DNA from: Bacteroidota bacterium
GTDB lineage: Bacteria > Bacteroidota > Bacteroidia > B-17B0 > Aurantibacillaceae
Direction of reading: 5' to 3'
Assembly (NCBI GenBank): GCA_025360565.1
Contig: JANYBY010000394.1
Location: 1-11,557 of the forward strand
DNA length: 11,557 nt
Part shown: positions 5,727-11,557 of the stretch, in pieces
Position numbering within the stretch: position 1 is the stretch's first letter
How the letters are laid out: each line of letters begins with the position of its first letter
The notes under the pieces: generated by a model
What the model saw: only the letters and a program-made list of their open reading frames with translations
What the model was told of the DNA's origin: nothing
The model's database searches: none
Translations under genes and position numbers: made by a program

Positions 5727-7061
5727 CTACTTCCCGTTCACAAACTCAATTATTTTATTTGTAACGTTTTTCGAAACATGTTTCGGTATATAAATATCTT
5801 CGGGTCTGGCTTTACCCTGCCCTTCAAAAAAATAATGGTCTACATTTTCTATCCAATGCGCCTTAAAATTACTTTTCCCTTGCATGGCTCCGGTCCACAG
5901 ATCAAAATCTTTTTTGGTCACGTTATAATCGCGGCCACCTTGTAATAAAATAATCGGCAGGGTTAATGTTTTGGCTTCATCAAGCACTTTATATTTTTGG
6001 TCGGTCATCCAATACTTAGGTTTTCCGTTTCCGGGAAGTACTAATTTACTCTTCAAATTTAAACCCGGTTTTAACGCGTTTTGGATCTGCCATTTTAAAT
6101 AATCGATCATTTTTTGAGAATCTTCCTTATTGGTCGTTTGCAAACTAAGTACATAATCCAATTGATCGGGAATCGACTCCAATAAACTTCTTCCGATCGG
6201 GGCCAATAATATCAAGCCTTTCAGCCCATTGCATTTTTTTGCGATCAGCGGTGCGCACATGCCGCCTAAACTGTGCCCGGCAATATAAATTCTGCTCGAA
6301 TCAATTTCCTTTATTTTTTTTGACATGCTAAACGCTTCAACGGCGTCATCAATTGTTTCCGAATAATAATCCATACTATCCGCCGGAAACGGATCATTGA
6401 ACGAATAAACATACGTGCGTTTATCATAAATTAAAACCGAAATGCCTTTTTGTACAAGGGCCAAAGCCATATCTAAATAAACTTTGTTTTTACTCATGCT
6501 TCCGTTCCTGTCGTTTTGCCCGCTGTCGTGCACAAAAATAACGAGTGCACTTTTTTTATTTCCGGTTGGCACATACAAATAACCGGGCAATCGTATAAAA
6601 TGATTGGGTACAATTGCAATTTCTTTTCTTGTAAAATTTGTGTTCTCTAAGGGTTCGGGTTTATAAAACCATTGTGTATGAAATGTATCTACTTCAAAAC
6701 GCTGGAGATATTCCGCCTGATCGTAATAATGATACCATAAAAATTTTCCGTTCTTGCCTTTTATAGAAGTGCAGGTGGCCATTTTACATCCTTGCGTATC
6801 CACTACTGTTTTTTCAACAGCAACAATTGGCCCTCGGTTTTTATTAAAGTCCTCTATCTTTCTGGTGGCATCCGATTCCGAAGATCTGCCATAAGAAGAA
6901 GAATCAAAAAAACGGTAGTTTCGCCATGGTTCGTTTTTTTTAACCGCTCCAATAAATTGTTTTGTTAATTTTTTATAGGGGTTTACTTCTTCCTGTGCCA
7001 CAGCACAATAGTTAATTAACAACAGGAAAAAAATACGGGAAGAATAATGTAACTTTATCAC
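5727..7061 (-). CDS. Secreted alpha/beta hydrolase (serine hydrolase)
   Basis: A 444-residue exported enzyme. Residues 1-23 are a signal peptide (IFFLLLINYCAVAQ, likely cut before EE). Residues about 24-140 form an N-terminal region of unknown type. The catalytic alpha/beta hydrolase domain spans about 145-440. GHSLGG at 262-267 gives the nucleophile Ser264, GGRDYNVT at 375-382 gives Asp378, and ENVDHYF at 405-411 gives His409. VHDSGQNDRNG at 177-187 takes the place of the HGxG oxyanion loop. The architecture resembles Bacteroidota esterases and peptidases of the S33 / acyl-peptide hydrolase type, but the substrate (ester or peptide) cannot be told from the sequence. It is probably periplasmic: the Cys at 19 in the signal is not in a convincing lipobox. 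It diverges from dnaG across 37 bp and converges with the GreA/B-like gene. Confidence 0.88.
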   Translation of the reverse strand: MIKLHYSSRIFFLLLINYCAVAQEEVNPYKKLTKQFIGAVKKNEPWRNYRFFDSSSYGRSSESDATRKIEDFNKNRGPIVAVEKTVVDTQGCKMATCTSIKGKNGKFLWYHYYDQAEYLQRFEVDTFHTQWFYKPEPLENTNFTRKEIAIVPNHFIRLPGYLYVPTGNKKSALVIFVHDSGQNDRNGSMSKNKVYLDMALALVQKGISVLIYDKRTYVYSFNDPFPADSMDYYSETIDDAVEAFSMSKKIKEIDSSRIYIAGHSLGGMCAPLIAKKCNGLKGLILLAPIGRSLLESIPDQLDYVLSLQTTNKEDSQKMIDYLKWQIQNALKPGLNLKSKLVLPGNGKPKYWMTDQKYKVLDEAKTLTLPIILLQGGRDYNVTKKDFDLWTGAMQGKSNFKAHWIENVDHYFFEGQGKARPEDIYIPKHVSKNVTNKIIEFVNGK

Positions 7062-7083
7062 TTTATAATATTTATATTTATTT

Positions 7084-7117
7084 CAAAATTACTCTTTTTT
7101 GATACCTAAAGAAACAA
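7084..7117 (-). promoter_or_regulatory. Promoter for the alpha/beta hydrolase gene
   Basis: On the minus strand TAATTTTG (7091-7084) is an exact TAnnTTTG -7 element, with TTG (7117-7115) 23 bases upstream, at the limit of the known 17-23 spacing. Transcription would start near 7078, about 17 bases before the ATG at 7061. The element overlaps the start of dnaG, so the two genes share regulatory space. Confidence 0.45.
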
Positions 7118-9096
7118 TTAATAAAATTTTTGAGGCCGCGCGGGTTGAGGAAGTAGTAGGCGATTTTATTACTTTAAAAAAACGCGGGGTTAATTTGCTT
7201 GGGCTTTGCCCCTTTCATGGCGAAAAAACTCCTTCTTTTACTGTATCTCCTGTTAAAGGTATTTACAAATGTTTTGGTTGTGGTAAAGCCGGCAACTCCG
7301 TTAATTTTATAATGGATCACTTGCAGCTTACTTACCCCGAAGCATTAAAATGGCTTGCAAAAAAATACAGTATTGAAGTTGTAGAAAAAGAAATTACCCC
7401 CGAAGAAAAAGAAAAACAAACCGAGCGCGACAGTATGCTTATTGTTATGCAATATGCGCAGCGTTATTTTTCTGAGAACATGCACACAACCGACGAAGGC
7501 AAATCGATAGGCCTTGGTTATTTTGTTGAACGCGGATTGAGTAATAATATTATTGAAAAATTTCAGCTCGGTTACAGTTCGCAAGAGCGCAGGGCTTTTA
7601 CCGAAGCTGCAGTTAAAGCGGGCTACCAACCAAAATACCTTGCAAGCACAGGCATGAGTATATTAAGCAATAACCATGTTGAAGGAACCGAAATTACTGT
7701 TAAAGATGTTTTTGATCGGTATGCAGGTCGTGTTATGTTTCCTATTCAGGATGATGGCGGACGCGTGGTTGCTTTTGGCGGAAGAACTTTAAGCAGCGAT
7801 AAAAAAGTTGCAAAGTATATTAATAGTCCGGAGACCGATATTTATAATAAGAGTAAAATTTTATATGGTTTATGGCTTGGCAAAAAATCAATTCAGCAAA
7901 CTGATCTTTGTTATTTGGTGGAAGGGTATATGGATGTAATTGCCATGCACCAGGCCGGAATTGAAAATGTAGTTGCCTCGAGCGGAACATCTTTAACGAT
8001 TGAACAAATAAAATCTATTCATCGTTTTACAAAAAACATTGTAGTGCTTTACGATGGCGACGAGGCCGGGCAAAAGGCCAGCAATCGCGCCATTCCCCTG
8101 TTACTGGAGGAAGGTATGAATGTAAAGCTGTTGATGTTTCCGGATAATGATGATCCCGATTCGTTCAGCAGAAAAGTAACCATTGAAGAGTTTAAAAATT
8201 ATCTCGAAAAAAATGTTCAGGATTTTTTATTGTTCAAAGCAAAAAAATTAAATGTTGAAACCAAGAACGACCCCATAAAAAGAGCGGGAGTTATAAAAGA
8301 TATTGTTGAAAGCATTGCCCTCATTCCCGATAACATTATCCGAAGCATTTACGTAAAAGATTGCGCCAATGTAATGGAAATTGAAGAAAGTATTTTGCAG
8401 ATGGAGGTGAATAAGATCCGCCGGAAGGCAGGTTCTAAAGGCAATACGGGCACAAGCGCACAGGATCAATCACAAACTTTTAACGAAAATAAAAATGTTT
8501 TTACAGAAGACCTGACGCAGGAAAAAGAAGAAAAGGAAATTTTAAAGTTTGATAACGAAGAAAAAGAATTGCTTCGTATTATGATAACGCATGGTAATGT
8601 TTTAATTAATATTGATGCTGAGGACAGCGAGAACGAAGACCATAGTTTAGAGATAGCAGTTGCCGAATATATTTTATTTGAACTTTGGCGAGATGAAATT
8701 GTTTTCGAAAATCCAATTCATCAAACGGTGTTAGATGAGTATATAAGCGAATTAGCCAATCAGCGACTTCCCGATCTGCAACACTTTTCAAATTCGCAAA
8801 ATCCGTTGATCAGCACCTTTGTTATTAATCACATTCATAGCAATCATGAATTAAGCGTTAGGTGGAAAAGTTTCGGGGTTTTGGTGAGTACCGAAGTTTC
8901 AAACATTAAAAAAGGAACACAGCATTTACTTTTTAGTTTAAAAGAAAAAAAACTGAATCAGTATATTTTAGAAAAACAAGATCTGCTCAAAACCTCAGCC
9001 GATGAGGAAACTCAGGGCATTTTAAGAGACATATTACACCTAACAACCCTTAAAAGCAGGGTAAACAAACTTTTAGGGCGAATTGTTATAAAATAA
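7099..9096 (+). CDS. dnaG: DNA primase
   Basis: A 665-residue DnaG, full length. It synthesises RNA primers at the replication fork, recruited by the DnaB helicase. The N-terminal zinc domain has CPFH at 37-40 and CFGC at 58-61 (Cys37, His40, Cys58, Cys61). The catalytic core follows, with a TOPRIM fold: LVEGYMDVIAMH carries the acidic Glu275, and VVLYDGDEAGQ carries Asp319 and Asp321, which bind metal. The region after about 445 is low in conservation, with a charged linker at 448-490 and a helical C-terminus that should be the helicase-binding domain. The start codon is TTG, chosen because IPKETINKIFEAARVEEVVGDF is the standard DnaG N-terminus and no other start fits. The last codons are repeated twice downstream. 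It is divergent from the hydrolase gene. Confidence 0.97.
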   Translation: MIPKETINKIFEAARVEEVVGDFITLKKRGVNLLGLCPFHGEKTPSFTVSPVKGIYKCFGCGKAGNSVNFIMDHLQLTYPEALKWLAKKYSIEVVEKEITPEEKEKQTERDSMLIVMQYAQRYFSENMHTTDEGKSIGLGYFVERGLSNNIIEKFQLGYSSQERRAFTEAAVKAGYQPKYLASTGMSILSNNHVEGTEITVKDVFDRYAGRVMFPIQDDGGRVVAFGGRTLSSDKKVAKYINSPETDIYNKSKILYGLWLGKKSIQQTDLCYLVEGYMDVIAMHQAGIENVVASSGTSLTIEQIKSIHRFTKNIVVLYDGDEAGQKASNRAIPLLLEEGMNVKLLMFPDNDDPDSFSRKVTIEEFKNYLEKNVQDFLLFKAKKLNVETKNDPIKRAGVIKDIVESIALIPDNIIRSIYVKDCANVMEIEESILQMEVNKIRRKAGSKGNTGTSAQDQSQTFNENKNVFTEDLTQEKEEKEILKFDNEEKELLRIMITHGNVLINIDAEDSENEDHSLEIAVAEYILFELWRDEIVFENPIHQTVLDEYISELANQRLPDLQHFSNSQNPLISTFVINHIHSNHELSVRWKSFGVLVSTEVSNIKKGTQHLLFSLKEKKLNQYILEKQDLLKTSADEETQGILRDILHLTTLKSRVNKLLGRIVIK

Positions 9097-9506
9097 ATTT
9101 TCACTTTTTTCATAGATTACCGACCCTTGAAAGGTCAACTATTTTTAGACGATAGCAACAAAACATTCGACCCCTTCAGGGTCGAATCATTACATAACTT
9201 TTTTTATTCACATTCGATCCCTTCGGGATCACAGTCACGAAGTTTTTGAGCCGAATTGTGATAAAATAAATTTTCACTTCTTTTCAAAAACCATAGACCC
9301 TGAAAGGGTCAAATATTTAATAGACACCGATAAAAAAACAGCCGACCCTGAAGGGGTCGAATCAATTACATGACATTTTTTATTCACATTCGATCCATCA
9401 AGATCAGGCAACAAGCAATCCCGAACCCTAAAACCAAAGTAAAAATCTCTGCTTTTAACATAAATCCTCCTAAAACAAAACTCTGTGCCGAATTGTTATA
9501 AAATAA
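9079..9506. repeat. Imperfect direct repeats containing the 3' end of dnaG
   Basis: The sequence covering the dnaG stop, CGAATTGTTATAAAATAA (9079-9096), recurs at 9252-9269 (one mismatch) and exactly at 9489-9506. Copies one and two are homologous over about 150 bases: the shared tract continues through AATTTTCACTT, a GACCC hairpin, a second GACCC hairpin, and a 21-base identical block ending in ATTCACATTCGATCC (9200-9220 and 9376-9396). The period is 173-176 bases. The third copy keeps only the dnaG-tail segment. Copy one begins inside the gene, so the array probably arose by tandem duplication at the end of dnaG. Outside the gene the copies are non-coding. Confidence 0.88.
9122..9405. repeat. 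Cluster of short GACCC/GGGTC and GATCCC palindromes
   Basis: Six short palindromes lie in the repeat. First unit: 9122-9136 (imperfect), 9166-9186 (8-bp stem TTCGACCC/GGGTCGAA) and 9216-9230 (GATCCC/GGGATC with a three-base loop). Second unit: 9296-9310 (GACCCT/AGGGTC), 9343-9359 (CGACCC/GGGTCG) and a decayed partner of the GATCCC hairpin at 9392-9405. None is followed by a convincing U-run. They resemble REP-type intergenic palindromes. They may end or stabilise the dnaG transcript, but this is not shown. Confidence 0.75.
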
Positions 9507-9513
9507 CTAACTG

Positions 9514-9527
9514 AAGGCTAATGCCTT
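9514..9527. other. Small hairpin upstream of the accA promoter
   Basis: AAGGC (9514-9518) pairs with GCCTT (9523-9527) around TAAT, just after the third copy of the dnaG tail. The tract CTTTTTCCC follows 15 bases later, which is too far for a standard terminator. Confidence 0.35.
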
Positions 9528-9561
9528 AAGTAAAATGCCGACCTTTTTCCCTAAAAAATGG

Positions 9562-9569
9562 TACTTTTG
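9562..9569 (+). promoter_or_regulatory. Promoter -7 element for the accA transcript
   Basis: TACTTTTG, followed by CGC, is an exact TAnnTTTG match in the TACTTTTGC form common in strong Bacteroidota promoters. The start would be near 9576. No TTG lies at the expected -33 position. It is the best promoter candidate in the 626-bp gap and predicts a leader of about 150 nt for accA. Confidence 0.55.
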
Positions 9570-9574
9570 CGCCC

Positions 9575-9722
9575 TAACTATTGGGCATTTATAAAAGCTT
9601 ATATATCGAGGCGGACAAAAAATTTACACCGGAATTTACTCATCATAAATGAGGATTTAAATTTTGAAGTCCAACAAAGAGAGATGAGTTTTTAGAGATG
9701 CACTTACTAATTACATTTTATA
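9575..9722 (+). other. Predicted long 5' leader of accA
   Basis: This is the region from the predicted start to the accA ATG. It holds no ORF of note: ATGs at 9650 and 9684 close after a few codons. A short GCCC/GGGC hairpin lies at 9571-9586. ACTCATC (9638-9644) can pair with GATGAGT (9683-9689), and CTCAT/ATGAG (9639-9643 with 9649-9653) competes with it. The leader is longer than most in this window and could carry regulation, but no known riboswitch was recognised. Confidence 0.35.
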
Positions 9723-10685
9723 ATGATATACTTGGATTTTGAAAAACCCATTCAAGATTTAGAAGCCGAAGTAACCAAGCTTAAAGAAGTCTCTTCAAAA
9801 AGCAAAGTTAACCTGGCCGATAAGATCAAAGAAATGGAAAGTCACGTTCAGATCAAGATCAAAGAAGTTTATTCAAATCTTACTGCCTGGCAGCGCGTTC
9901 AGGTAAGCCGCCATCCCGAAAGGCCTTATACCTTAGCTTATATTGAAGCTATTTCCAACAAAACATTTATTGAGCTGCATGGCGATCGTACTGTTGGTGA
10001 TGATAAAGCTATGATTGGCGGCTTTGGTGAGATTGAGGGGCAAACCGTAATGTTTATTGGTCAGCAAAAAGGTATCAATACCAAAATGCGCCAGATCCGC
10101 AGATTCGGAATGGCCAACCCGGAAGGCTATCGCAAAGCCTTGCGTTTAATGAAATTGGCCGAAAAATTTAATAAACCAATTGTTACTTTAATTGATACGC
10201 CAGGTGCTTACCCCGGATTAGAGGCCGAAGAGCGCGGACAAGGCGAAGCCATAGCACGAAATTTATTAGAAATGGCACAATTAAAAGTGCCGGTAATTTG
10301 CATTATTATAGGCGAAGGTGCAAGCGGTGGTGCTTTGGGCATAGGTATTGGCGATAAGGTTTTAATGCTTGAGAACACCTGGTATTCGGTTATTTCGCCC
10401 GAAAGCTGCTCATCTATTTTATGGAGAAGCTGGAGTTTTAAAGAACAGGCAGCCGAAGCTTTAAAATTAACAGCCGAAGACATGACCAAGAATAAATTAA
10501 TTGATGGTATGATTAAAGAACCTATTGGTGGTGCTCATAGAAACCATGAAGAGATATTTGAGACTGTAAAACAAGAAATATTAGTTCACTTAAAGTCATT
10601 GGGTAAATTAAATCCCGAAGAACGTATCAATCAGCGAATTGAAAAATTTTCGGCAATGGGTGTAGTGCACGATTTGGAGGAATAA
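9723..10685 (+). CDS. accA: Acetyl-CoA carboxylase carboxyltransferase, alpha subunit
   Basis: A 320-residue AccA at normal length. With AccD it forms the A2B2 carboxyltransferase that moves CO2 from biotinylated AccB to acetyl-CoA, making malonyl-CoA for fatty acid synthesis in the cytosol. Residues 1-60 are the usual helical N-terminus (LDFEKPIQDLEAEV). HPERPYTLAYIEA at 64-76 starts the crotonase-type core. LIDTPGAYPGLEAEERGQGEAIA spans about 156-178, GEGASGGALGIGIGD at 197-211 shows the Gly-rich oxyanion turn, and SPESCSSILWR at 225-235 is a family signature. accD is not nearby, as in many Bacteroidota. The ATG at 9723 sits in an A/T-rich leader with no Shine-Dalgarno sequence. The gene has its own upstream promoter and no clear terminator before efp. 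Confidence 0.97.
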   Translation: MIYLDFEKPIQDLEAEVTKLKEVSSKSKVNLADKIKEMESHVQIKIKEVYSNLTAWQRVQVSRHPERPYTLAYIEAISNKTFIELHGDRTVGDDKAMIGGFGEIEGQTVMFIGQQKGINTKMRQIRRFGMANPEGYRKALRLMKLAEKFNKPIVTLIDTPGAYPGLEAEERGQGEAIARNLLEMAQLKVPVICIIIGEGASGGALGIGIGDKVLMLENTWYSVISPESCSSILWRSWSFKEQAAEALKLTAEDMTKNKLIDGMIKEPIGGAHRNHEEIFETVKQEILVHLKSLGKLNPEERINQRIEKFSAMGVVHDLEE

Positions 10686-10691
10686 ATTCAT

Positions 10692-10699
10692 TATCTTTA
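10692..10699 (+). promoter_or_regulatory. Possible -7 promoter element for efp
   Basis: TATCTTTA differs from TAnnTTTG only at the last base. TTTG at 10673-10676 lies 15 bases upstream, slightly closer than the usual 17-23. It would give efp a leader of about 120 nt that includes the hairpin and tandem repeats. Read-through from accA is the alternative. Confidence 0.35.
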
Positions 10700-10731
10700 C
10701 CTGAAGCAAATTTTAGAATTTTTGATTGTTA

Positions 10732-10773
10732 GAATTTTAGAATTGAAAAATCGCAAACATCATTCTAAAATTC
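10732..10773. other. 12-bp hairpin in the efp leader
   Basis: GAATTTTAGAAT (10732-10743) pairs exactly with ATTCTAAAATTC (10762-10773), with an 18-base loop. A further TTTTAGAATT at 10711-10720 offers another left arm, and later TCTAAAATT copies offer other right arms, so several alternative folds are possible. Confidence 0.7.
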
Positions 10774-10826
10774 AATAATTCTACAACTCTAAAATTCAAC
10801 AATTCTATAACTCTAAAATTAATAAC
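10764..10826. repeat. 24-bp tandem repeats ending at the efp start codon
   Basis: TCTAAAATT recurs at 10764, 10788 and 10812, exactly 24 bases apart. Units one and two differ at 2 of 24 positions. Unit three is cut short after 15 bases by the efp ATG. The unit is pure low-GC sequence; similar tandem runs are, from memory, common between Bacteroidota genes. Confidence 0.85.
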
Positions 10827-11390
10827 ATGGCAGACACAGGCGACATAAACATAGGAACGATCATTAGATTTAACGGAGAGTTAATGCAAATAATGGAGTA
10901 TCAGCACAGAACTCCCGGCAACTTACGTGCTTTTTACCAGGCAAAAATGAAAAATTTATTGAACGGTAAACAAATGGAAAACCGTTTCAGAAGCGGTGAG
11001 TTGGTGGATGTGGTGCGTGTTGAGTACCGACAAATGCAATACATTTATGCAGATGGTGATTTTGCTGTAGTGATGGATAATTCAAACTATGAGCAAATTC
11101 ATATTCCATTGATCCTTTTTGGGGATCAGGGAAAATTTTTAAAAGAAGGAATGGAAGTAAAGATCAGTTTTGAAGAGGATACCCCTATTATTGCCGAAGC
11201 GCCAACCTTTATTGAATCTCAAATTACCTATACAGAACCCGGCATAAAAGGTGATACAGCCACCAATACTTTAAAAAGCGCTACGCTTGATACAGGAACG
11301 GAAATAAAGGTGCCTTTGTTCTTTAACGAAGGCGATTGGGTTAAAATTGATACCCGTACCGGAGCGTACGTTGAAAGGATTAAAAAGTAG
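10827..11390 (+). CDS. efp: Elongation factor P
   Basis: A 187-residue EF-P, at full length. EF-P enters the ribosome between P and E sites and speeds peptide bond formation at consecutive prolines. All three domains are present: KOW-like at about 5-62, a first OB domain at about 68-125, and a C-terminal OB domain at about 130-187 with the family signature GDTATNTLKSATLDTG...VPLFFNEGDWVKIDTRTGAYVER. The odd point is the domain I tip. E. coli has KPGKGQAF with modified Lys34; here it is TPGNLRAF, so Asn32 takes the place of the modified Lys or Arg, with Arg28 and Arg34 close by. Known modifications of Lys (EpmA, YmfI) or Arg (EarP) would not act on Asn. No modification enzyme is encoded in the window. 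The gene is followed by a strong terminator. Confidence 0.96.
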   Translation: MADTGDINIGTIIRFNGELMQIMEYQHRTPGNLRAFYQAKMKNLLNGKQMENRFRSGELVDVVRVEYRQMQYIYADGDFAVVMDNSNYEQIHIPLILFGDQGKFLKEGMEVKISFEEDTPIIAEAPTFIESQITYTEPGIKGDTATNTLKSATLDTGTEIKVPLFFNEGDWVKIDTRTGAYVERIKK

Positions 11391-11410
11391 TTAAAGCAAG
11401 TCTTTAATCT

Positions 11411-11445
11411 AAAAATCCCGACTTCAAAAGAGGCCGGGATTTTTT
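11411..11445 (+). terminator. Intrinsic terminator of efp
   Basis: AAAAATCCCG (11411-11420) pairs with CGGGATTTTT (11435-11444), giving a 10-bp stem with extra pairing inside and a run of six T at 11440-11445. It starts 20 bases after the efp stop. The A-tract on the left also makes it usable from the minus strand, so it may serve both converging genes. Confidence 0.88.
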
Positions 11446-11489
11446 AATTGTTCTTTTTTACCTTAAAACATTAAGATATTTATTTAAGT

Positions 11490-11557
11490 CTATTGAATTG
11501 TACAACTCTGAACTTGAGTATAGCTGCCTGAAACACTATTGTAATTAAGCGCCGAAC
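11490..11557 (-). CDS. Possible 3' end of a minus-strand gene (partial)
   Basis: One minus-strand frame reads SALNYNSVSGSYTQVQSCTIQ and then stops at TAG (11492-11490). The Ser/Thr/Tyr/Asn-rich composition looks like the tail of an exported Bacteroidota protein. Only about 22 codons are visible, so product and even coding status are uncertain. Another minus frame stays open to a TAA at 11486-11484 but its sequence looks less natural. A gene here would converge on efp, sharing its terminator. Confidence 0.35.
   Translation of the reverse strand, partial: SALNYNSVSGSYTQVQSCTIQ

Noticed and set aside
5649..5945. 98-codon plus-strand ORF
   Set aside because: It starts in the ACTGCC repeat block and then runs antisense to the well-supported hydrolase gene.
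9370..9501. 43-codon plus-strand ORF in the dnaG-accA gap
   Set aside because: It lies across the second and third repeat copies, its end is the dnaG-tail segment in another frame, and the composition looks like translated non-coding DNA.
9079..9506. CRISPR array
   Set aside because: The repeated segments are unevenly spaced (173 and 237 bases), spacers are themselves repeated, and no cas gene is present.

Overview
The window looks like a housekeeping stretch of a Bacteroidota chromosome, probably from a draft or metagenome assembly. The DNA is AT-rich. Start codons follow A/T-rich leaders with no clear Shine-Dalgarno sequence. Several leaders carry the Bacteroidota -7 promoter element (TAnnTTTG or one base off). 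Protein types also fit: an OmpA protein with carboxypeptidase-like repeats, a small GreA/GreB-like protein, and a lipoprotein with a Lys-rich start after its lipobox Cys. No phage, integrase, transposase, CRISPR, tRNA or rRNA was found.

Layout. 1-309: the 5' part of a minus-strand lipoprotein gene, folded back on itself in a perfect 94-bp inverted repeat that begins at base 1, most likely an assembly or amplification artefact. 352-804: dtd, D-aminoacyl-tRNA deacylase. 805-1086: no gene, but a GC-rich multi-stem element. 1087-2982: a secreted OmpA-family protein. 3014-5110: pyrR, a DinB-fold protein and pyrB, all on the plus strand, with perfect small hairpins in both gaps. 5115-5196: a long interspersed-type inverted repeat, then a GreA/GreB-like gene (true start 5207). 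5727-7061, minus strand: a secreted alpha/beta hydrolase, divergent from dnaG (7099-9096). 9097-9722: a 626-bp gene-free stretch with an imperfect duplication that includes the last codons of dnaG, a set of GACCC/GGGTC palindromes, then a strong-looking promoter and a leader of about 150 nt before accA (9723-10685). 10827-11390: efp, preceded by a hairpin and 24-bp tandem repeats, followed by a clear intrinsic terminator. 11490-11557: probably the 3' end of another minus-strand gene.

The genes serve separate core functions: translation quality control (dtd), translation of proline stretches (efp), replication priming (dnaG), fatty acid synthesis (accA) and pyrimidine synthesis and control (pyrR, pyrB). 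Only pyrR-dinB-pyrB looks like a possible operon. I do not see a new multi-gene system. The points most worth a second look are the EF-P tip, which has Asn where Lys or Arg is usual, the triplicated dnaG tail with its palindromes, the structured element at 851-1002, and the hairpin between promoter and start codon of pyrB.
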